Shown: piece by piece, positions 24,779-34,269 of the stretch
Layout of the letters: the number at the start of each line of letters is the position of its first letter
Position numbering within the stretch: the stretch's first letter is position 1
Assembly: GCF_036226445.1 (NCBI RefSeq)
Contig: NZ_CP108474.1
Location: 3,348,001-3,412,000, forward strand
Length of the DNA stretch: 64,000 bases
Origin: Streptomyces sp. NBC_01255
Lineage (GTDB): Bacteria > Actinomycetota > Actinomycetes > Streptomycetales > Streptomycetaceae
Reading direction: 5' to 3'
Notes under the pieces: model-generated
The model's input: the letters and a program-made list of their open reading frames with translations, nothing else
Databases searched by the model: none
Told to the model about the DNA's origin: nothing
Position numbers and translations under genes: made by a program

Positions 24779-26121
24779 GCGCCCGACGCACCACTCAGAT
24801 CTTCTGTGCCTCCACCCTCTACGGGGCGGCGACCCTGGCCGCCGCGCTGGACAGCGGCTGCTTCGGCCGCGCCGACCGCCGGATCCTGCTCGTCACCAAC
24901 AACGCCGCCGTACCGGAGACCACGCCCGCCCTCGACGAGGCCGAGGGCTTCGAGCGGCTGCGCGGCCGCTTCGACTCCGTCCTGTCCTGGAACGAGACGA
25001 TCTCCCCGCTCCACCCCGCCGGCTGGACGCCACGGGGACAGGACATGCCGATGCTCCAGCGCTATCTGCGGCGGCTCTGGGACCTCGGCGACGACCGCGT
25101 CGAGCTCGCCCTGGAATCCCTCCAGGTGACCCCCGCCCTCGCCATCGCCCACCTGCTGCCCGACGCGCCGATCACGGTGTACGCCGACGGGCTGATGAGC
25201 TACGGGCCGACCCGCAACAAGATCGACCCGCTGATCGGCGGGCGGGTGCGCGCACTGCTCCACCTGGACCTCGTCTCCGGGCTCGAACCGCTGCTGCTCG
25301 CGGAGTTCGGGGCGGTCCCGGAGGCCGTACCCGTGGAGGCCTTCACGAAGGTCGTCGAGGAGCTGGCCGGGCCGGTCGCGGCGACGCCCGAGGAGGGCCC
25401 CGCGCTCCTCCTCGGCCAGTACCTGGCCGCCCTGAAGCTGCTCACCGCCGCCGAAGAGGAAGAGCTGCACCTGCGGATGGTCCGCGGGGCGGTCGCCCGG
25501 GGCCACCGCAAGCTCGTCTTCAAGCCGCACCCGACGGCCCCGGACACCTGGACGCGGACGCTGGTGGACGAGGCGGCGCGGCTCGGTGCCGAACTGACCG
25601 TCGAGGACCGGCCCGTACTCGCCGAGGTGCTCTACCGCGAGCTGCGGCCCGCGCTCGTGGTCGGCTGCTTCTCCACGGCGCTGCTCACGGCGCACTCCTT
25701 CTACGGACTGCCGGTCGCCCGGGTCGGCACGGACACGCTCCTGGAGCGGCTCACCCCGTTCCCGAACAGCAACCGGATCCCGCTCACCGTGGTGGACGCG
25801 GTCGTCCCGCCCCTGGAGGAGGGCGGCCTGGACGAGCCGGCCGGTCCGGCCCTGGACGTGGTGGAGCTGAACGACCTCGTCGCCGCGGTCGGCTTCGCGA
25901 TGCAGCCGAAGATACGGGCCGACCTGCGGGACGCGGCGGCGCGGCACCTGTCGGGCCCGCACGCCGAGCGCACCCGGCACCACTTCACCCGCCGGCGCCT
26001 GACCGTCCTGAACCTGCCGGGCGGCATCCCGCTCCCCCGGCATCCGCAGGTCCGCCGCCTGGCGCGCCGCGCGCTGCGGCTCCGCAAGGAGCTGCGGAAG
26101 CGCGGCGCCGCCCGGAAGTAG
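24775..26121 (+). CDS. Polysialyltransferase-like protein (second)
   Basis: A 448-residue protein of the same broad alpha-2,8-polysialyltransferase type as the gene at 18861. IFCASTLYGAATLAAAL opens the protein, VYADGLMSYGPTRN matches the D/E-D-G region, KLVFKPHPTAP is a clear HP motif, and VVGCFSTALLTAHSFYG is the S-S/T motif. These residues form the CMP-sugar site in bacterial polysialyltransferases. It is coupled to the GT2 gene by ATGA. Having two such enzymes suggests a polymer with more than one linkage or a separate capping step. Confidence 0.8.
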   Translation: MSARRTTQIFCASTLYGAATLAAALDSGCFGRADRRILLVTNNAAVPETTPALDEAEGFERLRGRFDSVLSWNETISPLHPAGWTPRGQDMPMLQRYLRRLWDLGDDRVELALESLQVTPALAIAHLLPDAPITVYADGLMSYGPTRNKIDPLIGGRVRALLHLDLVSGLEPLLLAEFGAVPEAVPVEAFTKVVEELAGPVAATPEEGPALLLGQYLAALKLLTAAEEEELHLRMVRGAVARGHRKLVFKPHPTAPDTWTRTLVDEAARLGAELTVEDRPVLAEVLYRELRPALVVGCFSTALLTAHSFYGLPVARVGTDTLLERLTPFPNSNRIPLTVVDAVVPPLEEGGLDEPAGPALDVVELNDLVAAVGFAMQPKIRADLRDAAARHLSGPHAERTRHHFTRRRLTVLNLPGGIPLPRHPQVRRLARRALRLRKELRKRGAARK

Positions 26122-26134
26122 GCGGCCGACAAGA

Positions 26135-26183
26135 GGAGGGGCCCGGGAACCCGTGCGGGGGTCCCGGGCCCCTCCCCTTTTTC
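26135..26183 (+). terminator. Intrinsic terminator of the GT2 operon
   Basis: A 14-bp stem (26135-26148 with 26162-26175) followed by CCTTTTT. One of the few in this window with a true T-run. Confidence 0.8.
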
Positions 26184-26186
26184 ACC

Positions 26187-27008
26187 TCAGGCGCGGACGA
26201 TCGACTCCTGGATCTCCGTCACCCACCGCGAACGGTCCTCCGGGCACTCCAGGTACAGCTCACGCGCGTAGTGCTCGGACGCGTAGCCGTTGCTGTCCAT
26301 CCAGCGGGCCAGGGTCTGCACGGTCGGCAGGATGTCGTCCATCGAGCCCCGGTGGACGATGGTCGCGGCCTGCTCGATGCCGGGCAGGACGTGCACCAGG
26401 ACGCCCTCCACGGCCGTCCCCTCGGGGACCGTCATACCGGCGTGCACGAGGACCGAGCCGTCCCCCTTGCCCGCGTCCTCGTAGTACGCGATCCCCGGAC
26501 CGAAGCCGGTGACGCCCGCGGCTTCGAGACGGTCGCACAGCTCGCCGTACAGCGGCCCGATGGCCGGGCCGATGTCGTGCGGGCCGAAGCTCGCGGCGAC
26601 CGTGCTCAGTTCGGCGATCCGCACGGCGGGGATCTTCTTGACGACGACGTCCTGGGTGGACATGCGTCCCTCCGTTTCGATGGCTCGGAGCCGCGCACCG
26701 ACCTGGGTGAGCCGGGCCCGCGCCGCCTCCAGGGCCGCTTCCAGCTCGGCCTGGCGCAGACGCAGCATGCCCCGCAGCTCGTCCGCGTCGATCTGCTCGT
26801 CGAGGATCGCCCCCACCTGTTCGAGGGTGAAGCCGAGGTCCTTGAGCGCGATGACGCGATTGAGCCGGGCGAGCTGCTCCCCGGTGTAGAAGCGGTAGCC
26901 CGTGTGCGGGTCGACCCGGGCCGGGCGCAGCAGTCCGATGGCGTCGTAGTGACGCAGCATGCGGACCGACACCCGCCCGTGCCGGGCGAAGTCTCCGATG
27001 ATGAACAT
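26187..27008 (-). CDS. MerR family regulator with GyrI-like effector domain
   Basis: A 273-residue regulator. The N-terminal MerR winged helix is clear (IGDFARHGRVSVRMLRHYDA, then DPHTGYRFYTGEQLARLNRV), followed by a dimerisation coiled coil (residues 75-115). A GyrI-like multidrug-binding domain follows, with VVVKKIPAVRIAELS at its start. It resembles BltR/BmrR-like regulators that sense hydrophobic compounds. AGGAG lies before ATG 27008, and a MerR-type promoter with an internal palindrome sits just upstream, consistent with autoregulation. Confidence 0.9.
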   Translation of the reverse strand: MFIIGDFARHGRVSVRMLRHYDAIGLLRPARVDPHTGYRFYTGEQLARLNRVIALKDLGFTLEQVGAILDEQIDADELRGMLRLRQAELEAALEAARARLTQVGARLRAIETEGRMSTQDVVVKKIPAVRIAELSTVAASFGPHDIGPAIGPLYGELCDRLEAAGVTGFGPGIAYYEDAGKGDGSVLVHAGMTVPEGTAVEGVLVHVLPGIEQAATIVHRGSMDDILPTVQTLARWMDSNGYASEHYARELYLECPEDRSRWVTEIQESIVRA

Positions 27009-27027
27009 GACGACTCCTACGGAACGG

Positions 27028-27049
27028 CCTCACACCGTGTCAGGGTCAA
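27028..27049 (-). promoter_or_regulatory. MerR-type operator/promoter
   Basis: On the minus strand TTGACC (27049-27044) is followed at once by the palindrome CCTGACACGGTGTGAGG (27044-27028). A dyad between -35 and -10 with a long 19-20 bp spacer is the standard MerR arrangement; the -10 itself is weak (TTCCGT). Confidence 0.6.
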
Positions 27050-27069
27050 CCGGACGACACGGCCCAGGG

Positions 27070-27723
27070 TCAGGCGGCGCTGCTGAGGGAGAGCTTCGCG
27101 GCGAAGCCGAGGAAGAGCGCGCCCGCCGCCGAGGTCGCCCCGGCGGAGAGCCGGCGACGGCTGCGGAACGCGGCCGCGAGCCGGGTCCCGCCGAATATCA
27201 GCATCGTGAGGTAGAGGAAGCTGCCGATCTGGAGCAGCGTGCCGAGCACCAGGAAGGACAGGGCCGGGTAGGCGTATCCGGGATCGACGAACTGCACGAA
27301 GAACGAGATCAGGAAGAGGATCGCCTTCGGGTTGAACAGGCTGATGACCAGCGCACGGCGGTACGGACGCTCGACCGGCCCGGCCGACGGCTGCTCCGCG
27401 TCGTCCGCCGCGTCGCCCCGGCCGCGCCACATCGCCCAGGCGGCCCGCAGCATCCCGTACGCCATCCAGACCAGGTAGCCCGCGCCCGCGTACTTGACGA
27501 TGGTGAAGAGGAGCGGGGTGGTCTGGAGGAGCGAGGCCGCGCCGAGCGCGGCCAGTGTCATCAGGACCGCGTCCCCGGTGAACACTCCGGCGGCGGCCTT
27601 GTACGCGGTCCGCGTGCCCTTGCGGGCGGCGACGGAGAGCACGTACAGCGAGTTCGGCCCCGGCAGAAGGATGATGAGGACGAGCCCCACGAGATAGGTC
27701 GGCAGATCGGTGACACCCAACAT
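27070..27723 (-). CDS. leuE: LysE family exporter, LeuE-like
   Basis: A 217-residue membrane protein with about 6 helices. YLVGLVLIILLPGPNSLYVL is the LysE/RhtB signature, and the arrangement GVFTGDAVLMTLAALGAASL and LFTIVKYAGAGYLVWMAYGM is close to E. coli LeuE (212 residues), which exports leucine and related amino acids. ATG 27723 is preferred over the longer in-frame start at 27753, which would lie inside a hairpin. It is upstream of the MerR gene on the same strand with a 61-nt gap. Confidence 0.85.
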   Translation of the reverse strand: MLGVTDLPTYLVGLVLIILLPGPNSLYVLSVAARKGTRTAYKAAAGVFTGDAVLMTLAALGAASLLQTTPLLFTIVKYAGAGYLVWMAYGMLRAAWAMWRGRGDAADDAEQPSAGPVERPYRRALVISLFNPKAILFLISFFVQFVDPGYAYPALSFLVLGTLLQIGSFLYLTMLIFGGTRLAAAFRSRRRLSAGATSAAGALFLGFAAKLSLSSAA

Positions 27724-27725
27724 AG

Positions 27726-27759
27726 AGCGGAGTGTCGCACACGAGTACGACACTCCGCT
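27726..27759. terminator. Hairpin between mutase and leuE genes
   Basis: A perfect 12-bp stem (27726-27737 with 27748-27759) with a 10-nt loop. It probably terminates the mutase gene; because it ends 2 nt before the leuE start it could also be an operator. Confidence 0.55.
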
Positions 27760-27790
27760 GTGACCTGCGTCTACGTGTCCTGGACGGAGG

Positions 27791-29371
<1,581 letters not shown>

Positions 29372-29581
29372 GTGTTGTGCCTTCCCGATAGACCTGCTGC
29401 TCAGCGGTACCGACCCTCGCGACGGACTGTAGCGGCGGGCGTGCGGCCGGTGGAGGGCAGCACGCTGGGACCTTCCTCACAGCTTGCGCGCGCTCCCTTC
29501 CGTTCCTTCGTACGCGCGTGCGCAACCGCACGCGCGCGGGAAGCATCCCTACGTACACACGACTCGGCCCGGGGGGCAACG

Positions 29582-30502
29582 ATGAAGCGGACCACGTCCG
29601 TCATACGCAGAGCGGTACTGGCGGCGGCAGCGGTGGCACTGGCCGCCGGCTGTACGGCCCAGGCGGCCGATCCGGCAGGCGGCGGCGCGAGCCCGTCGTC
29701 GACGGCGCCGAAGGCGACGACGTCCGCCGCTCCCAGCGCGACGGCGTCCCCGACCGACGGCCCCACCGCCACACCGACCGACGGCCCCACCGTCACACCG
29801 ACCGTCTCGCCGACGACGGACGACAAGCCGCCGTCCCCCTCCGCCACTGCCGGCACCGGGGCGCCGACGCCCGACGCCCTCATGAAGGACGGCGACGAGA
29901 GCGAGCAGGTCCGCGAGCTCCAGGCCCGGCTCCGGCAGCTCGGCCACTTCGACCGGGCCCCCACCGGTTTCTACGGGACGATGACGGCGGCGTCGGTCAC
30001 GGCGTTCCAGAAGAAGCAGGGGCTGCCGCGGACGGGCTCGGTCGACGCGACGACCTGGGAGCGGCTGCTCTCGGCCAGCCGGAAGCCGACCGCCGACGAG
30101 CTGAAGCCGTCGACGACGAACAAGCTGGACACCCCGGACGCGCGCTGCATGACCGGCCGGGTGCTGTGCATCAGCAAGGAGAGCCGGACCCTGGCCTGGA
30201 TGATCGACGGCCGGGTCGTCTCGTCCATGGACGTCCGCTTCGGCTCGGAGAACACCCCGACCCGCGAGGGCACGTTCAGCGTGGGCTGGAAGGCCCGCAA
30301 GTGGACGTCGACGATCTACCACACGCCCATGCCGTACGCGATGTTCTTCAGCGGCGGCCAGGCGGTGCACTACTCGGCGGACTTCGCGGCCCGCGGCTAC
30401 AACGGGGCCTCGCACGGCTGCGTCAACGTCCGGGACCGGGCGAAGCTCTCGGCGCTCTTCGACCAGGTGAAGGTCGGCGACAAGGTCGTCGTCCACTGGT
30501 AG
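29582..30502 (+). CDS. L,D-transpeptidase lipoprotein with peptidoglycan-binding domain
   Basis: A 306-residue lipoprotein: lipobox LAAGC at residue 24, a Thr/Ser/Pro-rich linker (to about residue 98) with repeats of the TDGPT type, a peptidoglycan-binding_1 domain (LQARLRQLGHFDRAPTGFYG) and a YkuD domain. The catalytic block is HYSADFAARGYNGASHGCVN, with His and Cys as expected. It shares the STIYHxxMPYxxFFxGGQAxH stretch with the secreted enzyme at 6205, so the two are paralogs with different anchoring. GGGGGG lies before ATG 29582. Confidence 0.9.
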   Translation: MKRTTSVIRRAVLAAAAVALAAGCTAQAADPAGGGASPSSTAPKATTSAAPSATASPTDGPTATPTDGPTVTPTVSPTTDDKPPSPSATAGTGAPTPDALMKDGDESEQVRELQARLRQLGHFDRAPTGFYGTMTAASVTAFQKKQGLPRTGSVDATTWERLLSASRKPTADELKPSTTNKLDTPDARCMTGRVLCISKESRTLAWMIDGRVVSSMDVRFGSENTPTREGTFSVGWKARKWTSTIYHTPMPYAMFFSGGQAVHYSADFAARGYNGASHGCVNVRDRAKLSALFDQVKVGDKVVVHW

Positions 30503-30522
30503 CGGCGGGGAGAGGGAGAAGG

Positions 30523-30561
30523 GGCGCGGGTGGGACCGGGGGAACGTGCCCCACCCGCGCC
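30523..30561. terminator. Terminator after L,D-transpeptidase gene
   Basis: A perfect 12-bp stem (30523-30534 with 30550-30561) between the plus-strand L,D-transpeptidase gene and the convergent membrane-protein gene. Confidence 0.7.
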
Positions 30562-30629
30562 GGGTGCGCGGAGCCGTAGGTACGGGGGGAACCCCGGCTC
30601 GTCGCGCGGCCGATGACCAGTCGGCTCAC

Positions 30630-31751
30630 TCAGTACTGCGCCGACGGCCCGGAAAGTGTCACACCTGCTGCGGGAAACGTCCCGCGGAGGCTCTTGTCGG
30701 CGTCCTCGGAGCCGCGGTTCCGGCGCTCGGCGCCGTCGTTCCGGCCGTCGCTCCCGCTGTCGTTCCCGCTGTCCTTCTTGCCGTCGCGCGTCCCGTCGGC
30801 CTTCCCGTCGGACGTGTCGTCGTCCTTGCTGCCGTCCTTGCTGCCGTCGTCCGCCTTGCCGTCCTCCCGGGGATCGGCGGACGCGCCCGTGCCGCCGGAG
30901 CCGAGGAGCCGGTCGCAGTAACGGCTGAGGGTCTCGCCGCCGCGCAGGGTCCCCGTCAGCTTCCGGCGGTCGGCGGCGTCGAGCCTGCCGGACCGGTAGT
31001 CCCGGCAGGCCTTGAGGGCCTTCTCGCGCACGGTCGACCCGCCGGTGCCCGTGTCCCCGCCCGGGCGGGACGTCGTCCGGCCGGGTTCCGGGGTGTGCCG
31101 GGTGGCGGGCGGTGCGGTGAGCGAAGGGGACGTGGACGAGGAGGGCGAGCCGGGGGAGGTCGAGACCCCGGGCGAGGGCGACGAGCCGGGCGAGTGCTCG
31201 ACGTCGTCCGGTCCAGCCGAGGGCACCTCGGGGTCCTTCCGTACGCCGTGCGAGCCCGTCACGACGGGCTCCGGGCTCTCCGCCGCCGTGACGGTGGCCG
31301 CGGGCTCGGGGGTCATCAGCGGCAGCACGCCCGTGCCGGCGGCGACGGCGACTCCGCCGACCGTGACGGCGGCGACCGCGGCGGCCAGCCCGTACCGCAC
31401 GGAACGCCCCCAGCGGCGGCGCGTGGCCGCGGGGACGGGGGCGAGCCGCACATGGCCCAGTTCGGCGTGGTCGGCGGCACGGCCGGCACCGACCGGGGTC
31501 GCTGTCCTGGCGAGGGCGGCGCGTTCGGCCGTGGCCCGGCGGAAGGCGGCAAGCGCCGCGGCCTCGCCGGGCAGCTCGGCGTGGCCGGCCCGGTCGGCCT
31601 GGGCGGTGGACGGCGTACGGGCCGAGTCGAGGGCCTCCGCGAGACGTCGGGCCTCGGGGCGCGCGGGGTCGTCGAGGGCGTCGACCGGCTCACCCCGGAG
31701 CAGCCGCTCCGCGGCCTCCTGGTCGAGCCACTGGTAGCGCTCGTCGGCCAT
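30630..31751 (-). CDS. Membrane protein coupled to ECF sigma factor
   Basis: A 373-residue protein with a cytoplasmic N-terminal domain (residues 1-118), one transmembrane segment (about 119-140, YGLAAAVAAVTVGGVAVAAG) and a long extracellular part. The outer part has a Pro/Ser/Thr-rich linker, a compact Cys-containing core (ALKACRDYRSGRLDAADRRK and SRYCDRLLG) and a low-complexity Asp/Lys/Gly/Ser tail. No zinc-binding anti-sigma motif (HxxxCxxC) is present, but topology and the 1-nt overlap with the sigma gene (TGATG) suggest an anti-sigma or sensor role. Function unproven. Confidence 0.75.
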   Translation of the reverse strand: MADERYQWLDQEAAERLLRGEPVDALDDPARPEARRLAEALDSARTPSTAQADRAGHAELPGEAAALAAFRRATAERAALARTATPVGAGRAADHAELGHVRLAPVPAATRRRWGRSVRYGLAAAVAAVTVGGVAVAAGTGVLPLMTPEPAATVTAAESPEPVVTGSHGVRKDPEVPSAGPDDVEHSPGSSPSPGVSTSPGSPSSSTSPSLTAPPATRHTPEPGRTTSRPGGDTGTGGSTVREKALKACRDYRSGRLDAADRRKLTGTLRGGETLSRYCDRLLGSGGTGASADPREDGKADDGSKDGSKDDDTSDGKADGTRDGKKDSGNDSGSDGRNDGAERRNRGSEDADKSLRGTFPAAGVTLSGPSAQY

Positions 31752-32479
31752 CACATGTCCTTCTGCGTACGCGGACGTGAATGCGTCACACCGCCGGAGC
31801 CCGTGGCTCCCGGCCCGCGCCCGCGTTGCGGAGGGACACCGTCCAGCGGAACGACGTCTCCACCGGCCCCGTCCGCCCCGAGGAGTTCGGCGAGCCTCTT
31901 GAGCCCCCGGTGCGCGGCGGTCCGTACGGCGCCGGGGCGCTTCCCGAGGGTGTCGGCGGCGGTCTTGGCGTCCAGGCCGACGACGACGCGCAGGACGACG
32001 GCCTCTGCCTGGTCCTGCGGGAGTTGGGCGATCAGGTGCATGGTACGGCCGGTGGCCAGGGCTTCCAGCGCCTCGTCCGCGGTGTCGGAGTCGGCGGGCC
32101 TGTCGGTGAGTTCGGTGTCGTCGGCTCCCACGGCGGGCCGCCGGCCGCGCATCCGTATGTGGTCGAGCGCGCGGTTGCGGGCGATCCGGGCCGCCCAGCC
32201 GCGGAAGCGGTCCGCGTCTCCGCTGAAGCGGTCGAGGTCGCGCGCGATCTGGAGCCAGGACTCCGAGGCGACGTCCTCGGCGTCGCCGTCGCCGACCAGT
32301 GTGCGTATGTAGCCGACCAGCCGAGGATGCACGGCGCGATAAACAGTACGGAAGGCGTTCTCGTCCCCGTCCTGCGCAGCGAGCACCGCGGCGGTCAGCT
32401 CCGCGTCGTCCCCCAGCACTCCCCAAACCCTGTTCGTCGGTCGCGTCGTCGCGCCATCGCGGCTGGTCACCACCGCCAC
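31751..32479 (-). CDS. ECF sigma factor
   Basis: A 242-residue sigma-70 family protein. Region 2: YRAVHPRLVGYIRTLVGDGD, then AEDVASESWLQIARDL and FRGWAARIARNRALDHIRMR. Region 4: LPQDQAEAVVLRVVVGLDAK, then TAADTLGKRPGAVRTAAHRG. The C-terminal about 40 residues are Gly/Pro-rich. GTG 32479 is the longest start; GTG codons at 32473 and 32470 are alternatives. It forms an operon with the membrane protein downstream, a common layout for cell-envelope-responsive sigma factors. Confidence 0.88.
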   Translation of the reverse strand: MAVVTSRDGATTRPTNRVWGVLGDDAELTAAVLAAQDGDENAFRTVYRAVHPRLVGYIRTLVGDGDAEDVASESWLQIARDLDRFSGDADRFRGWAARIARNRALDHIRMRGRRPAVGADDTELTDRPADSDTADEALEALATGRTMHLIAQLPQDQAEAVVLRVVVGLDAKTAADTLGKRPGAVRTAAHRGLKRLAELLGADGAGGDVVPLDGVPPQRGRGPGATGSGGVTHSRPRTQKDM

Positions 32480-32780
32480 GCTGCCTCGCGCATGTGCACG
32501 CTACGTCGTACGCCCGCGCCGCGTCCACGCGATCCGGGGTCTTTGTACAACTTGCAACCTTCGAAAACGGTGCCGTGCTGCACGTGCGGGTGCACGTGTG
32601 CCGGTGTGACAGAAAGCGCAGCACCGGCGCTGTATGGAGTACGGAGCCGTGCTGCGGCTCCGTGGATGACGACCGGGGCCTCTCCTGTGGGGGGTGGCGG
32701 CCCCGGTCGTCTCCCTTTTCCGCCTCTCCCCCAGCATCCAGACCACCCGTACCGGGCTGGGCACACTGCACCCTCTTCAC
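32480..32780. other. Intergenic region, no gene
   Basis: About 300 nt between divergent genes. It contains an inverted repeat ACGGAGCCG/CGGCTCCGT near 32650-32674 and Cys/His-rich chance frames with poor codon pattern. The sigma factor promoter should lie at the left end. Nothing else is supported. Confidence 0.5.
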
Positions 32781-32822
32781 TGTCAACCGACAGTTGACAC
32801 TCCATGGGTGTCAACCTAGGGT
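32781..32822 (+). promoter_or_regulatory. Promoter and operator of the Clp-N gene
   Basis: TTGACA (32794-32799), a 17-bp spacer and TAGGGT (32817-32822) give a near-consensus promoter, with ATG 6 nt after the -10, so the mRNA is leaderless. TGTCAAC (32781-32787) and GTTGACA (32793-32799) form a 7-5-7 inverted repeat over the -35, and a third TGTCAAC (32809-32815) fills the spacer: a likely repressor site. Confidence 0.75.
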
Positions 32823-32828
32823 TGCCTC

Positions 32829-33557
32829 ATGACGAATCCAGTCGTTCCGAAGGTCCCCGTCCGTCTCGACGAGCTCATCGAAGCGATCAAGAAGGTCCAT
32901 CCCGACGCCCTGGAGCAGCTCTCCGGCGCGGTCATCGCGGCCGACCACCTCGGCGATGTCGCCGACCACCTCATCGGCCACTTCGTGGACCAGGCCCGGC
33001 GCTCCGGCGCCTCCTGGACCGACATCGGCCGCAGCATGGGCGTCACCCGCCAGGCGGCCCAGAAGCGGTTCGTCCCCAAGGATCCGGACGCGGAGAAGAC
33101 GGACGCGAACGCGGGGTTCAACCGCTTCACCCCCCGCGCCCGGAACGTGGTGATGGCCTCCCAGAACGAGGCCACGGCCGTCGGCAACGGCGAGATCACC
33201 ACCGCCCACCTGGCGCTCGGCCTGCTCGCCGAGCCCGAGGGGCTCGCGGCGTTCTGGATCCAGACGAAGGGCGTGACCCTCGACCAGGTCCGCGAGGCCG
33301 CCACCGCGACCCTGCCGCCGGCCGTCGACGAGCCGCCCACCCTCGTCCCGTACGACGCGGCGGCGAAGAAGGTCCTGGAGCTGACGTTCCGCGAGGCCCT
33401 GCGCCTCGGCCACAACTACGTCGGCACCGAGCACATCCTGCTGGCGCTCCTGGAGCACGAGGACGGCACGGGCGTACTGACCGGCCTCGGCCTCGACAAG
33501 GCCACGGCGGAACGGGAGATCGCCGAGTCGATCGCCTCGGTGTCGATCCAGGAGTAG
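32829..33557 (+). CDS. Clp N-terminal domain protein without ATPase
   Basis: A 242-residue protein. Residues 1-80 contain a helix-turn-helix-like segment (SWTDIGRSMGVTRQAAQKRF); residues 95-242 hold two Clp-N (double Clp repeat) motifs, FTPRARNVVMASQNEATAVG with HLALGLLAEPEGLAAFW, and FREALRLGHNYVGTEHILLA. There is no AAA+ module, so it is not a Clp unfoldase. The domain binds substrates or peptides in ClpA/ClpC, so this may be a DNA-binding sensor, an adaptor, or an antibiotic-binding protein. The operator over its promoter may be its own target. Confidence 0.85.
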   Translation: MTNPVVPKVPVRLDELIEAIKKVHPDALEQLSGAVIAADHLGDVADHLIGHFVDQARRSGASWTDIGRSMGVTRQAAQKRFVPKDPDAEKTDANAGFNRFTPRARNVVMASQNEATAVGNGEITTAHLALGLLAEPEGLAAFWIQTKGVTLDQVREAATATLPPAVDEPPTLVPYDAAAKKVLELTFREALRLGHNYVGTEHILLALLEHEDGTGVLTGLGLDKATAEREIAESIASVSIQE

Positions 33558-33564
33558 GAGCGGA

Positions 33565-34125
33565 TCAGGCGGTGCGGGCCCGGCGGGAGACGACCGCGCG
33601 CAGCACCCGGCCGCCCTCGACGGAGAGCTCACGGGCCCGGCGCAGTCCGGTCGGGCCGTGGGCGGCCGATTCGAGGACGGCCTGCTGGCGGCGGAGCTCC
33701 CCGGCGAGCAGCGGGCCCGCGCCGTCCGCGTCCCCGGCCCGGCAGCGCTCGACGAGCCCGTCGGGCACACCTGCGGCGTCGAACCCGCCGTGCAGGGCGA
33801 GGGCGGTGACGGAGCAGGCACCGGCCCAGGTACGGAGGGCCTCGACCGTCCACGCGGGCGGGGCGGTCGCCAGCATGGCGCGTACGTCCTCGGCGCCGTC
33901 CGTACGGGCCGCGTCCAACCCGACGAGGGCCTTGGCGGTGGCCTCGCCCCACGCAGCCCCGTCGCCGCGCGCGACGGCCGCCCACACGGGCCGCAGGGCG
34001 TCGCCCCCGTCGGAGGCGAGCAGCGGCAGACAGCGGTCGAGACAGGCGAGACCGGCCGCGGCCAGTCCTCGCTCGTCGGCCCCGTCGATCAGTTCCAGCA
34101 GGCTCCGGCCCGTCGCTGACGTCAT
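33565..34125 (-). CDS. Hypothetical cytoplasmic protein
   Basis: A 186-residue Ala/Gly/Leu-rich protein, predicted mostly helical, with no signal peptide, transmembrane segment or recognisable motif. It contains the segment WTVEALRTWAGACSVTALAL. Convergent with the Clp-N gene at a 7-nt gap. The coding pattern (G/C third positions) supports a real gene. I do not recognise its family. Confidence 0.6.
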   Translation of the reverse strand: MTSATGRSLLELIDGADERGLAAAGLACLDRCLPLLASDGGDALRPVWAAVARGDGAAWGEATAKALVGLDAARTDGAEDVRAMLATAPPAWTVEALRTWAGACSVTALALHGGFDAAGVPDGLVERCRAGDADGAGPLLAGELRRQQAVLESAAHGPTGLRRARELSVEGGRVLRAVVSRRARTA

Positions 34126-34152
34126 GGACGCCTCCTCGCCACCCGATGCGGA

Positions 34153-34173
34153 CGCAGTACTTCCCCTACTGCG
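34153..34173. promoter_or_regulatory. Inverted repeat upstream of the hypothetical gene
   Basis: CGCAGTA (34153-34159) and TACTGCG (34167-34173) form a 7-7-7 dyad 28 nt before the start at 34125; a possible operator. Confidence 0.35.
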
Positions 34174-34269
34174 CCGAGGGGCGGTTTTTCGTCACTGCGC
34201 GGCCGGAATCATGCCAGTGCCGCGCCGCGCTGCATAGGGCCGGGACAGTGCTCCGCCAGCGGATCCGGC

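Noticed and set aside
18861..26121. Nonulosonate cluster as a horizontally acquired island
   Set aside because: Base composition and codon use match the neighbours; there is no integrase, tRNA or direct-repeat boundary, and similar genes are common in Streptomyces.
19240..26275. Matches to CACGCGCGTAG within coding sequence near 19245 and 26261
   Set aside because: They lie inside genes, match only part of the operator, and are expected by chance at this GC content, so they were not added to the nucleoside regulon.
29512..29540. GTACGCGCGTGC-like sequence and hairpin upstream of the lipoprotein L,D-transpeptidase gene
   Set aside because: It matches the nucleoside operator in only 9 of 12 positions and the gene has no link to nucleosides; it is better seen as a GC-rich leader hairpin.
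32480..32780. Possible small genes in the divergent intergenic region
   Set aside because: Reading frames there have no ribosome-binding site, poor codon pattern and no recognisable protein features.
32829..33557. Clp-N gene as part of a Clp protease or chaperone
   Set aside because: There is no ATPase or ClpP-interaction loop and no clp gene adjoins, so it cannot act as an unfoldase itself.
34153..34173. CGCAGTA...TACTGCG dyad as a terminator
   Set aside because: It is short, low in stem stability for this genome and upstream of a gene, so it is listed as a possible operator instead.
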